A stretch of DNA of 30,135 bases from CAZVKN01 sp964627035 (GTDB taxonomy: Bacteria > Electryoneota > AABM5-125-24 > Hatepunaeales > Hatepunaeaceae): positions 1-30,135 of the forward strand of contig CAZVKN010000036.1 in the NCBI GenBank assembly GCA_964627035.1, given 5' to 3'. The notes below the pieces were generated by a model. That model saw only the letters and a list, made by a program, of their open reading frames with translations, did not search any database and had not been told where the DNA came from. Made by a program: the position numbers and the translations under genes. Position 1 is the first letter of the stretch. The number at the start of each line of letters is the position of its first letter. This document shows, piece after piece, positions 16,012-25,600 of the stretch.

Positions 16012-17466
16012 TCAAGATTGATTTTTTAATCTCTCGGATATATCAGGATATAGTTTAGCAAGACATTCAGGGCAGATACCATGACTAAAATTCATATCTG
16101 AGTGCTCCGAGATATAGTGCTCTATATTATTCCAGTATCCCTTGTCATCCCTGATGTTCTTACAGTTAGCACAAATTGGCACCAATCCGCTCAGCAACTT
16201 GACATTGTCAAGTGCTTCTTGAAGTTTTTGGTTTGTTTCAACTAACTCAACGTTCTTCAACCTAAAAATTTCAGCCTCGCGTTCTTTTTGTTCTGTTTTG
16301 TATTTGGCCTCTAACTTCAGTACTTGGTTCTGGGCATTAGCATCGAAAATATCCGCTAAAATCTCGATAGAAGTTGATAGGTTTTCATAGGCATTCCTGT
16401 AATCCCCCTGCTTGACATAATAATTACTATAAACATAGTATATGTCCAGTATTAGATCCTTTGCATCAATTTTCGTGGCAATACTTAATGCTTCCTCTAT
16501 CAGTGGCAATGCTTCTTCATATCTTTCCCACTCCAAATAAATCTCAGCAATAAATCTGGTTGAATTTGCCGTTACAAATTGATTTTCCAATTCTTTCGCT
16601 AGTTTTTGTGAACGTATAAGATAGTCGAATGCTTCTTCAAACCTTTCTAAACGTTTTAAGCAGGAGCCAGAGTTTACTAAGGCTAATAGTTGACCATTCT
16701 TATCGCCTCTCTTCTCGGAAATATCAACCAAATCGCTGAAACAGTTGTAAGCTTTCTCGAAATCATCTTTATAATAGTAATAACCTGCAAGTGCAGAAGT
16801 ACAATCATTAATAGTTATCGTATGGTTTTTCTTCTGTGCTTTCGAAAGAGCAGTTTGAAAATGATCATGTGCCTTTTCAAAATTTTGCATTTTTAATAAC
16901 GTATTTCCAATATTGAGGTGAACTGAAGCTTCAAGAATTTCATCATCTGTCTTCTCTGTATATTCCAGTGCTTTTACCAGATAATCAAGAGCATTATCAA
17001 ACTGAGCTAACCTGTAGTGAGCTAATCCGAGATATACATTCATCTTGGCTTTGATGATCCTATCAGGTAATTTGTTCAGTTCAATTAAAGATTTCTTAAT
17101 GATTCGCTTAACAGCAACATAATCTGATTTCCTAAGTAATAATTCACATTTGAGAAAGATCAAATATGCTTTTGAATTTAGGTCCCCCGTGCTTTCAGCA
17201 AGAGCAGCTCCTTCGGAGATAACTTTCCCGGCATTTTCCATATCACCGGAATTCATGTACAGACTACCGAGTTTCCTAAATGCATATATCCTATCCTCAA
17301 ATGAATCACACTCAACCTGATATGCGTATGCCTCTTCTGCGTATTTTATTGCAGTCTTAATGGACGCTGATTCAAACAGGTCAGATAATTCGCTTAATAG
17401 CTTTAGTCTCTTATTCCCGGTTGAACTTTCTAATTGTTTTTCAGTCTTTTCTATTTCAGTCTTCAT
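16012..17466 (-). CDS. TPR protein with C-terminal ICxxC...HGICPxC zinc-binding-like module
   Basis: A 484-residue protein without signal peptide or membrane segment, so cytoplasmic. Residues about 1-375 are tetratricopeptide repeats (AKMNVYLGLAHYRLAQFDNALDYLVKAL, ASVHLNIGNTLLKMQNFEKAHDHF), followed by a coiled coil (about 375-425, KYKTEQKEREAEIFRLKNVELVETNQKLQEAL). The C terminus has VPICANCKNIRDDKGYWNNIE...HGICPECLAKLYPD, with cysteine pairs at 432/435 and 465/468. This motif is familiar as the end piece of many PAS-domain and response-regulator proteins and probably binds a metal, but its biochemical role is not established to my knowledge. Here it is attached to TPRs and no kinase, receiver or cyclase domain is present. 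AAGGAGG lies 6 bases before the ATG. It is the only clearly cytoplasmic, regulator-like gene inside the surface-protein run, so it may be a sensor or scaffold. Confidence 0.85.
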   Translation of the reverse strand: MKTEIEKTEKQLESSTGNKRLKLLSELSDLFESASIKTAIKYAEEAYAYQVECDSFEDRIYAFRKLGSLYMNSGDMENAGKVISEGAALAESTGDLNSKAYLIFLKCELLLRKSDYVAVKRIIKKSLIELNKLPDRIIKAKMNVYLGLAHYRLAQFDNALDYLVKALEYTEKTDDEILEASVHLNIGNTLLKMQNFEKAHDHFQTALSKAQKKNHTITINDCTSALAGYYYYKDDFEKAYNCFSDLVDISEKRGDKNGQLLALVNSGSCLKRLERFEEAFDYLIRSQKLAKELENQFVTANSTRFIAEIYLEWERYEEALPLIEEALSIATKIDAKDLILDIYYVYSNYYVKQGDYRNAYENLSTSIEILADIFDANAQNQVLKLEAKYKTEQKEREAEIFRLKNVELVETNQKLQEALDNVKLLSGLVPICANCKNIRDDKGYWNNIEHYISEHSDMNFSHGICPECLAKLYPDISERLKNQS

Positions 17467-17523
17467 ATATTCCTCCTTGTAAATATGTTCTCAATGAGAA
17501 AACGGGTGTTACAAATGTCACCC

Positions 17524-19686
17524 CTACCGAACCAATACAACTTTCTGAGACCTTTGCAGCTCATGCGATTTCATCCTGACAAAATACACGCCACTCGATA
17601 GACCACTCCCATCAATAGTCATACTCCACACTCCCGACGGACGGACTCCGGAGAATAGGGTCATCACCTCTCGACCGGAGATATCGTACAGAGCAAGATC
17701 GAGATGTGTTTCTGTTGGCAAGTGATAAGTGATGCGGGTTTGGGAGTTGAAGGGGTTGGGATATGGCTTCAAGAGTGCAAATTCATTAGGAACGGGTGAT
17801 TCGTTTTGGTTTTCAATCGCATCCTCAACGAATCTGTAAACAGACAAGTTTGTTTGATCAAAAACATATATCAATCCGCTATCGGAAACAGCAACATCCC
17901 GTGCTAAACCCGGGGTGTCATAATAGCCTATTTCTACAGGTTCCTGCACATCGCTAACATCAATCATTCGGACACCTTTGTAATAATCGCCCAAGTAAAC
18001 TAAATTATCCCTAAGATAGACACCATAAGCCGAACCAGGACTGTCATAACGCCCAACCTGAACCATGTTCTCAGGATCACTGACATCAATTATCCGAAGA
18101 CCACCACTCCATCCATCGGCGACATATACATATTGACCTGAAACCGTTACTCCCTGTGAATAGCCTTGCCGATCAAAGAAACCGAGAGGCAACGGACTAG
18201 TCGGATCTTCAACATCAACAGCAACTAACCCATATTCAAAAACTGTTACGTAAGCCATATTTTCCTGAACAGCCACATCAATTGCATAATCCTGCGTTTC
18301 GAGATGTCCCATAACTTCAGGTTCATAAAGATCTGATATATCAAGTATCCGCAGCCCCTGGGACAATGTAGTTACATACGCGTAGTCTTCTGAAACATCA
18401 ATGCTATAAACCGAACCAAGAGAATCAATACTGCTTATCTCTACGATATTCTCAACATCACTGATATCAAGAATCCGAAATCCACCAACAGATCCATCAG
18501 CGATATAGGCAATGCTATCAACTATTGTGATACTGTAAGCTGACCCGGGGGTGTCGAATGATGACACCTCATCAAGCGTCTCCGGATCGAGTATCAATAT
18601 ACCTGTTCCACCGGAAGCGATAAACAGATAATCATTGTGAAGAACACCATCATTAATGACTCCTGCAGGATCAAAGAAGCCGATTTCACTCAAGCTGTCA
18701 ACGTCAGTAATATCAATTACACGCAATCCCCCATATCCGGCAGCCATGTAAGCAAGTTCATCGGTAAGTGTAATCCCCTGCATGTATCCATAAACATTCA
18801 GATAGGCTGCTTGTTCAGGTTGTTCCGGATTCGTAATATCAATGATCCTTAATCCCCCGTCAACATACTCCTCTCCGTTAAAGATACTAATATCAGCGAT
18901 ATAGACATAATCACCGGATATCTTTACATCTCTTGTCTTTCCCGGAGAATCGAAATGACCGATCTCATCAGGATTACGCGGATCGCTCACGTCAACAACA
19001 CGCATGCCGCCTTCATAATCGGCAACGAAAGCATGATCTTCACTGACAGCAACACCATAAGCTTTATCTGCTGTCTGGATGTGACCGAGCATACGTGGGA
19101 TTACAGGGAAACTGACATCAAAGATCCGGAATCCTTCATCCCAATCTGTGAGATATAAGTAATCACCCGATAATGTGACACCGTATGCATAACCGGGCGT
19201 GTCAACGTTTCTCCTCTCAATCGGATTTTCGGGATTGCCGATATCAACCACGGTCATCCCCATATAGTGGCTTGCCATGAATGCATACTCCTCGCTCAGA
19301 GCTAACCCCACACAGAAACCTTCAATTTCACAATGACCGACCATTGTGATATTTTGCGGATCACTCACGTCAAGGATCAATAAACCTCCTTCCTCGTCCG
19401 CAATATACGCGAGGTCTCCAGAGACAATTACTTCATAAGAGATCCATGGATTGTCGTCATAATAACCCACAACATTCATTTCAGCAGGGTCTGAAATGTC
19501 AACTATCTGGAGACCGGAAATACCACAGGCGACGTATGCGAGATCACCTTGAACATCAATACTGTTTGCACTAGCCCACAAGTTGTAAAGCCTTTCGACC
19601 TGCTCTACGTTTTCGGCGTCCTGTGCGGAAATACTGCTTGTTAACAAGGAAACTAAAATGATAACGGGCAAGATTGAGCGGAACAT
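17524..19686 (-). CDS. Secreted LVIVD-repeat double propeller with T9SS tail
   Basis: A 720-residue exported protein, signal peptide 1-21 (cleaved near ISA-QD). By eye there are 13 to 14 LVIVD repeats of about 42 residues, each of the form GSAYGVxVSGDYAYVADxxGGLRIIDVSDPENPxxIGxYDTP. Fourteen blades would make two seven-bladed propellers; that fold count is an inference. Residues about 640-720 are the sorting domain (LKPYPNPFNSQTRITYHLP, LALYDISGREVMTLFSGVRPSGVW, LSSGVYFVRMKS, KVVLVR). The start is supported by GGAGGT at 19691-19696, five bases before the ATG. It is the first gene of the leftward run, 57 bases before the TPR gene. Function is unknown; such proteins are displayed on the surface and probably bind ligands or neighbouring cells. 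Confidence 0.9.
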   Translation of the reverse strand: MFRSILPVIILVSLLTSSISAQDAENVEQVERLYNLWASANSIDVQGDLAYVACGISGLQIVDISDPAEMNVVGYYDDNPWISYEVIVSGDLAYIADEEGGLLILDVSDPQNITMVGHCEIEGFCVGLALSEEYAFMASHYMGMTVVDIGNPENPIERRNVDTPGYAYGVTLSGDYLYLTDWDEGFRIFDVSFPVIPRMLGHIQTADKAYGVAVSEDHAFVADYEGGMRVVDVSDPRNPDEIGHFDSPGKTRDVKISGDYVYIADISIFNGEEYVDGGLRIIDITNPEQPEQAAYLNVYGYMQGITLTDELAYMAAGYGGLRVIDITDVDSLSEIGFFDPAGVINDGVLHNDYLFIASGGTGILILDPETLDEVSSFDTPGSAYSITIVDSIAYIADGSVGGFRILDISDVENIVEISSIDSLGSVYSIDVSEDYAYVTTLSQGLRILDISDLYEPEVMGHLETQDYAIDVAVQENMAYVTVFEYGLVAVDVEDPTSPLPLGFFDRQGYSQGVTVSGQYVYVADGWSGGLRIIDVSDPENMVQVGRYDSPGSAYGVYLRDNLVYLGDYYKGVRMIDVSDVQEPVEIGYYDTPGLARDVAVSDSGLIYVFDQTNLSVYRFVEDAIENQNESPVPNEFALLKPYPNPFNSQTRITYHLPTETHLDLALYDISGREVMTLFSGVRPSGVWSMTIDGSGLSSGVYFVRMKSHELQRSQKVVLVR

Positions 19687-19784
19687 GACAACCTCCGGGG
19701 TTAGATGCAGAAAAACTTCACATAACTATAATAATCATGAGATGATACAATTACAAGTGTGCAGGTGAGATGTGGGAAAAATTT

Positions 19785-19805
19785 ACAACAGGTGAAACGG
19801 ATTAA
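19785..19805 (+). repeat. Short direct repeat, copy 1 (flanks transporter gene)
   Basis: ACAACAGGTGAAACGGATTA is nearly repeated at about 22349-22369 (ACAACAGATGAAACGGATTG), with two differences. The two copies flank the transporter gene. Probably members of a dispersed intergenic repeat rather than insertion-element ends, as no transposase lies between them. Confidence 0.5.
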
Positions 19806-19833
19806 GCAGTCTGTTCGAGAACATGAATAACCC

Positions 19834-19859
19834 GCTGTCAGGTCGCTGTACCTGACAGC
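19834..19859. repeat. Perfect inverted repeat, 10-base arms
   Basis: GCTGTCAGGT (19834-19843) and its exact reverse complement ACCTGACAGC (19850-19859), separated by six bases CGCTGT. It could form a hairpin in RNA or serve as a binding site; no T-run follows, so a simple terminator is unlikely. Confidence 0.65.
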
Positions 19860-19885
19860 ATAACTTACGTAATGTCAATATAATA

Positions 19886-19911
19886 GCTGTCAGCCGCGGC
19901 GGGCTGACAGC
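19886..19911. repeat. Perfect inverted repeat related to the one 52 bases upstream
   Basis: GCTGTCAGCC (19886-19895) and GGCTGACAGC (19902-19911), with loop GCGGCG. The arm shares the first eight bases, GCTGTCAG, with the hairpin at 19834-19859, and the loop length is the same, so the two look like copies of one element. Confidence 0.65.
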
Positions 19912-19930
19912 GGGTTTCACTATTCTCAGA

Positions 19931-19946
19931 CAGACTGTCAAGTCTG
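19931..19946. repeat. Small inverted repeat, 6-base arms
   Basis: CAGACT (19931-19936) and AGTCTG (19941-19946) around GTCA. It again contains CTGTCA and lies in line with the two larger hairpins. Short enough to be chance on its own. Confidence 0.3.
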
Positions 19947-20025
19947 GAATGGTATTCACACAGTTTCTGTCTTGTAAACTTGCCAACTTTCTCCCTTTCT
20001 TACTTTCTCACTCTCAAAATACTCC

Positions 20026-20053
20026 TTGCATCCTGTAAGCTGATTGTTAGATT
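20026..20053 (+). promoter_or_regulatory. Possible promoter of the transporter gene
   Basis: TTGCAT at 20026-20031 and TAGATT at 20048-20053 with 16 bases between, about 40 bases before the transporter start. The -35 hexamer is the same as in the two beta-helix gene promoters; the -10 is weak. Confidence 0.35.
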
Positions 20054-20092
20054 ATAGTAACGTCAGTAAAAATCTTTCACAACTATCTGATT

Positions 20093-22345
20093 ATGAACAG
20101 TTCATCAAGCAGGGCACAGCGGTTCGGAACCGCCCCCGTTTTCCTCGCAGCCATCAGTACAATACTCGGTGCGTTACTATTCCTCCGGTTTGGCTATGCA
20201 GTAGGGCATACCGGGCTTATGGGAGCGGTAATACTTGTTTTAATCGGACATGCAATCACGCTTCCGACCGGTCTGGCGGTAGCGGAGATTGCCACAAACC
20301 TCAAGGTTGAAGGTGGAGGAGCTTATTACATCATCAGCCGTTCATTCGGAGCGACTGTCGGCGGCGCAATCGGCATTTCGCTCTATCTCTCCCAGGCAAT
20401 CTCAATCGCTTTCTACCTGATTGCATTTTCTGAAGCGTTCCGACCTCTGTTCCCGTTCATTGAGCGGCAGCTCGGTTTTGCGCCTGATATCCGTATGATC
20501 TCTGTTCCAGCCGCCATCGGACTAACTGTGCTGATAATCAAAAAGGGCGCAAATGTCGGTGTGACGGCGTTGTGGGTGGTAGTCGGTATTGTGGGAGTGT
20601 CGTTGACGATGTTCTTCCTCGGATCACCGACACTGAATGCACCGTCCGATGTCCGTCTGTTTGGTAAAATCAGCAATCCTGATAATTTCTTCTATGTTTT
20701 CGCAATAATTTTCCCGGCATTTACAGGGATGATCGCCGGAGTAGGATTGTCGGGGGATCTGCGCAATCCGAGCAAATCCATTCCTCTCGGCACATTAACC
20801 GCTACGCTTACAGGCATGGTCGTCTATCTGATAGTGGCGATAAAGCTGGCGTACAGCGCATCTTCGGCTGAATTGGCATCGGATCAATTTGTGATGGGTA
20901 AAATTGCACTGTGGGGACCGATCATTCCTATCGGTCTGGCAGCAGCGACCATCTCATCCGCTATCGGCTCGATTCTCGTTGCCCCGCGTACTCTGCAGGC
21001 GTTGGCAGCTGACAATATACTACCGATCAACAGATGGAACCGGCTTCTTGGCAAGGGGTCAGGGGCTACCAATGAGCCGTTGAACGCCACGCTGTTGACG
21101 TCGGTTATCGTGTTTGTGTTTGTGGCGTTGGGTAATATTGACTTTGTAGCGCAGATCATCAGTATGTTCTTTATGATCACATACGGAGCGCTGTGTGCTA
21201 TTAGCTTCCTCGAGCATTTTGCGGGCAATCCATCCTACCGCCCGACATTTCGCACAAAATGGTATCTGTCGCTGATTGGTGCTGTTGCTTCGCTCTTTAT
21301 GATGTTTCAGATGCAGCCGGTTTACGCTATCCTCGCCATCGTGCTCATGGCTGTGACATACATGTGGCTGAACCGCAGTCATAAGGGTGAGCGCGACCTG
21401 TCTGCGGTTATGAAGGGTGTGCTGTTTCAGATGACCCGTCAACTTCAGGTGCTGATCCAGAAGAAACAGGCGGCGGTTGACATGAGCAACTGGCGTCCGT
21501 CGTTCATCGCTGTGTCAAAGAACTCTTTCACACGACTCGGTCCGTTCGATCTGCTGCGGTGGATAACGCACTACTACGGCTTCGGATCGTTCATTCATTT
21601 TATCCAGGGACCGCTGAACCGAGAGACCAACAAAGGCGCCAAAAAGGTGCTTAAACGACTGATCGAGCAGGTTCAGGCGAGCAAAGCCGGGATGTACGTT
21701 GACACCATCATATCACCGAGCTTCACCACTGCTGTTGCCCAAATAGTGCAGACGCCCGGTATCGCCGGAATGGACAACAATTCGGTGCTGTTTGAGTTTC
21801 CTGAGGATAGCTCGGAAGACTTACAGGACATCATCAGCGGCTGCCGATTCGCTGCGGTGGCTGATTTCAACATCTGCATCCTGCGGTCATCCGAGAGACA
21901 TTTCGGCTATCACAGCAAGATACACATCTGGTTGACGCCGGGCGACCTGCGGAATGCGAACCTGATGATTATTTTGGCATACATCATCATCGGTCATCCT
22001 GAGTGGAAGAAATGCGAGATCAAGCTGTTCACCGCCTTCGATCCGTTGGAGATGATTGACGAGAAGGAGCGTATTAAACACCTGGTGGCTCAGGGTCGGA
22101 TACTTATATCTTCGCACAACGTGCAGATGATTCCGATTGATCCTGATGTGCCGTTTGACAAGTTTGTATCACAGCATTCTGATGATGCTGATCTGGTTAT
22201 CACAGGATTCTCGCTGCAGAAAATGCGTCAGGATGAGGGTAAGTTCCTCAAAGGGTTCAGCCGGATCAAGGACATCCTCTTCGTCCGCGCCGGTCAGGAT
22301 ATTTTGATCACAAAGACGGAAGATCAAACGGATTCTCCCGTCTGA
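20093..22345 (+). CDS. SLC12/APC-type transporter (cation-chloride cotransporter-like permease)
   Basis: A 750-residue inner-membrane protein. The first 430 residues or so are about 12 transmembrane helices of the amino acid-polyamine-cation (APC) fold, opening with GTAPVFLAAISTILGALLFLRFGYAVG, the first helix typical of SLC12-like permeases, and VEGGGAYYIISRSFGATVGGAIG in helix 3. The remaining 320 residues are cytoplasmic and also SLC12-like: NWRPSFIAVS near residue 466 corresponds to the conserved NWRPQ region, and KIHIWLTPGDLRNANLMIILAYIII near 607 to the conserved xDIWWL...LLxYLL region. This makes a chloride-coupled K/Na symporter or amino-acid permease likely; the ion cannot be decided by eye. 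No Shine-Dalgarno is visible before the ATG. It is a single gene, divergent from the surface-protein run, and looks more GC-rich than its neighbours. Confidence 0.82.
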   Translation: MNSSSSRAQRFGTAPVFLAAISTILGALLFLRFGYAVGHTGLMGAVILVLIGHAITLPTGLAVAEIATNLKVEGGGAYYIISRSFGATVGGAIGISLYLSQAISIAFYLIAFSEAFRPLFPFIERQLGFAPDIRMISVPAAIGLTVLIIKKGANVGVTALWVVVGIVGVSLTMFFLGSPTLNAPSDVRLFGKISNPDNFFYVFAIIFPAFTGMIAGVGLSGDLRNPSKSIPLGTLTATLTGMVVYLIVAIKLAYSASSAELASDQFVMGKIALWGPIIPIGLAAATISSAIGSILVAPRTLQALAADNILPINRWNRLLGKGSGATNEPLNATLLTSVIVFVFVALGNIDFVAQIISMFFMITYGALCAISFLEHFAGNPSYRPTFRTKWYLSLIGAVASLFMMFQMQPVYAILAIVLMAVTYMWLNRSHKGERDLSAVMKGVLFQMTRQLQVLIQKKQAAVDMSNWRPSFIAVSKNSFTRLGPFDLLRWITHYYGFGSFIHFIQGPLNRETNKGAKKVLKRLIEQVQASKAGMYVDTIISPSFTTAVAQIVQTPGIAGMDNNSVLFEFPEDSSEDLQDIISGCRFAAVADFNICILRSSERHFGYHSKIHIWLTPGDLRNANLMIILAYIIIGHPEWKKCEIKLFTAFDPLEMIDEKERIKHLVAQGRILISSHNVQMIPIDPDVPFDKFVSQHSDDADLVITGFSLQKMRQDEGKFLKGFSRIKDILFVRAGQDILITKTEDQTDSPV

Positions 22346-22348
22346 TTC

Positions 22349-22369
22349 ACAACAGATGAAACGGATTGA
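22349..22369 (+). repeat. Short direct repeat, copy 2
   Basis: Second copy of the sequence seen at 19785-19805 (ACAACAGATGAAACGGATTG), four bases after the transporter stop codon. Confidence 0.5.
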
Positions 22370-22380
22370 ACAGATTTATT

Positions 22381-22461
22381 TGTCATTGTGAGGAACGTAG
22401 TAACGAAGTAATCGCCTGATATCACAAAGAGATTGCCACAACCTTCGGGTTCGCAATGACA
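22381..22461. repeat. Interspersed palindromic element (REP/MITE-like)
   Basis: An 81-base element with inverted ends TGTCATTG (22381-22388) and CAATGACA (22454-22461), containing GAGGAACGTAGTAACGAAG, AATCGCC and GAGATTGCCAC...TCGGGTTCGCAATGAC. The layout TGTCATTG(C/T)GAGG..GAAG.AATC...GAGATTGC..CGCAATGACA is a dispersed intergenic repeat I recognise from many bacterial genomes; it can fold into one long stem. It probably came by spread of a non-autonomous element; no transposase is adjacent. Confidence 0.65.
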
Positions 22462-22469
22462 AGACACTA

Positions 22470-22625
22470 TCAGATTTACGATGACTTGCATTCACCCGTA
22501 AAGTTATGTACAATAGATTATAGCTACTATCACCAATTGGAGGGGTCCTATTATGAAATGCGCTTCTATTGCACTGCTACTAATGTTTCTCACCACCAAC
22601 CTATTCGCCGAAGTTATTAACATCC
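22470..22625 (+). repeat. Duplicated promoter-leader-signal-peptide region, copy 1
   Basis: From GATTTACGATGACTTGCATT, through the promoter, ribosome binding site and the first 24 codons (MKCASIALLL...FAEVINIPDDF), this stretch is matched with only scattered differences by 27686-27837 in front of the next beta-helix gene. It shows that the two genes are products of a duplication that included their control region. Confidence 0.8.
22486..22514 (+). promoter_or_regulatory. Sigma-70-type promoter of the 1692-residue gene
   Basis: TTGCAT (22486-22491), 17 bases, TACAAT (22509-22514). Spacing is ideal and both hexamers are conserved in the duplicate before the next gene, where the -10 is a perfect TATAAT. 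GGAGGGG at 22539-22545, seven bases before the ATG, is the ribosome binding site. Confidence 0.65.
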
Positions 22626-25600
22626 CTGACGATTTTGAATCTATACAGGTGGCTATTGATTCATCTGAAAACGGTGATACAATCTTAGTCAGTCAGGGTG
22701 AATATCAAACACGTATCAATTTCAACGGCAAGAACGTTATTGTAGCCAGTCATTTCATCCTTGACGGAGATGAAGACTTCATCACCGAAACCATCCTCGA
22801 TGGAAGCAACCATGATGGGAGCATCGTTGTGTTTCGTTCAGGAGAAACGGCATCGTTAATCGGATTTACTCTCCGCGGTGCGGACACTGATTTTGGTGGT
22901 GGAATTTATTGTCGTGGTTCCAGTCCCACAATTTCCAACCTTATCATAGAACAAAACACGGTCAACCGAAACGGTGCAGGTATCTACGTAACCCAATTCT
23001 CTAACCCAACTATCTCCAATGTCATTATACGTAACAACTTCGCCGGTTACGTAGGTGGTGGTTTTGGTTGTTATGGGGAGTCAACGCCAACGCTGATTAA
23101 CTGCACGATTACGAACAACAACTCCGATCATGTCGGTGGTGGTCTCCACGGACATAATTCACACCTCACTCTTGAGAATGTAACAGTCTCCAATAATCGT
23201 GCACTGCATACCGGTGGAGCGATTTATCTGACTCAAGGAGCAACGGCTGACATTGTTGACTGTATTCTGTGGAATAACGAACCGCATGAGATACACCTTG
23301 TGCCCGGAATTGAGAATGTTACAGGAATAACTGTATCACATTCTATTATTGACGACGGACAGAATGGGTTAGAAATCTGGGAACCTGCTGAAATTGATTG
23401 GCAGGCAGGAAATCTTGATGTTGACCCGGAATTCGAAGACGCGTTCGCTGGGGATTTCAGACTCACCGAAGACAGCCCCGCTATTGATGCAGGTAATCCC
23501 GAGAGTGAGTTTGATCCCGATGGAACTCGCTCCGACATGGGTTCGATCTATTTTCACAACGAAGACGGTCAGCATGTGCTTCATGTCCCCGATGCCTTTG
23601 AGACTATTCAGGGAGCTGTTGATGAAGCGGATGATGGTGATATTGTGCTCGTACAGCCGGGGGAATATGTGGAAAATGTTGTAATCCAAGATAATATTAC
23701 TGTAGCCAGCCGAGTCCTGTCAACCGGAAACAGAGCCTACACTGACTCAACAGTAATAGACGGCGATCAGGAGGATATAGTTGTGCGAATGACATTTGCA
23801 GCTTCATCGTTGATTGGGTTCACAGTGCGTAACGGTTTGGATAATCGTGGTATTGGTGTGGGGGGGATACATGTTCGAGGTAACATTGAAGAGGATCAGC
23901 AGCCGTTGCTTAAACATCTTATTGTGACTGAGAATGTTTCAGAGTTTAGAACCGGCGGAATATCTTGCGGTGAACTTGTGCTATTGGAAGATGTAGTAGT
24001 GAGTAACAATGAAGGCGTAAGTACCGGTGGAATTAGAATTACAGGTGAATCTGTTACATTGAGAAATGTAAAGGTAATTGATAACACTGGAGGAAGTGGT
24101 GGTGTTTTCGCATTGAATTGTGATCCGGAACTGACGAATGTTTTGGTTGTAGGTAATCAAGGTACCGGTGATGGTGGTGGGATACGCTTGTGGGGATCCA
24201 GTCCCACTTTTACAAACGTTACAGTAGTCGGAAACCGGGCAGAACAAGACGAATATGGCAACGGCTTAACTGTCTTAAGCAATAGTCATCCAACTATCGT
24301 AAATTCGATTTTTCGGGATAACAATATCTTTATATTAAATCGAGAAGATCACAACACATCCGTTGAAGTATCTTATTCCGACATAGAGGGCGGTGAAGAT
24401 GGGATTGAGCAAGGTGAGTTTGCGGAGTTGATTTGGGATGAAGGCAATATTAACGCAGATCCTCAATTTGTGGACGTTGACAACGGTGATTTCCACCTAA
24501 CCGACAATAGTCCATGCATCAATGGAGGTGATCCCGAATCCCCGGAAGATCCTGACGGCACGCGCGCAGATATGGGAACGTTCTACTTCCATCTGGAAAT
24601 CGAGCGTGAGGAGATGGCACTATTTGTACCGGATGACTACGAGACCATCCAGGAAGCCATCAATGCGTCACAGGATGGTGATACAATTCTCGTTCGTCCT
24701 GGTCGCTACGAGGAAAACATTGACTTCAACGGCAAAGACATCATTGTCGCAAGCCTGTTTTTACTAACCGATGATCCTGCATATATAGATTCTACCGTCA
24801 TTGACGGTGGAGCTAACGGTGAAGTGGTCAGGTTCACGAGACAGGAAACGCAAAATGCACTGCTGAAAGGCTTCATAATAACCAATGGATCGGGTCAGGA
24901 AGGAGGAGGTATTTATTGCTTCAACGCAAATCCAACAATCAGATATTGTTCTATTTTTAGCAATGTTTCTGAAAATGGTGGGGGAGGTATATTCTGTTAC
25001 AATTCGGACCCGAGGTTAATCAACTGTACAGTTACAGACAATTCAACCGAAGAAGGTGGTGGAGGCATGTTCTGCAAGTCAGGCTCTGATCCGACGGTAA
25101 CAAACAGCATTTTCTGGGACAATGCTCCGGAAGAGATAGTGTTTTGCGAAGAACGTGTGGCAAACGAGATTACTGTTGCATATTCGGACATTACAGGTGG
25201 CTGGGACGGAATAATCGTAAATGACAACGGCTGGATTTACTGGCGTGATGGGAACATTGATGAAGACCCTCTTTTTGCTGATCCCGATGAAGGTAATTAT
25301 CACTTGACCGAACGCTCTCCCTGCATAGACGAAGGTGATCCCGATTCACCGGAAGAGCCGGACGGTTCACGAGCGGATATAGGAGCGCATTTCTTCTACC
25401 AACCGAACGCTGACCACGTTCTTTATGTGCCTGAGGAATACGAGACGATACAGGCTGCCATTGACGACGCGGTAGATGGGGATTCTGTCAAAGTGGCTCC
25501 GGGGGAGTATGCCGAAAACATAGACTTCTCCGGTAAAGACATTGTGGTTATCGGGAATCCCGAACATCCTGAAGGAACCGTGATTAACGGTAACGAAACC

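Larger units (their letters stand above)
19687..20092. other. Divergent intergenic region
   Basis: A 406-base gene-free stretch between the leftward LVIVD gene and the rightward transporter gene. It must carry both promoters. It holds three short inverted repeats sharing the word CTGTCA/TGACAG (listed separately), a copy of a 21-base sequence that recurs after the transporter gene, and a possible promoter for the transporter. No open frame in it looks like a protein. Confidence 0.6.

Noticed and set aside
19785..22369. Transporter gene as part of a mobile element bounded by direct repeats
   Set aside because: No transposase, integrase or terminal inverted repeats; the 21-base repeats are imperfect and look like common dispersed intergenic sequence.
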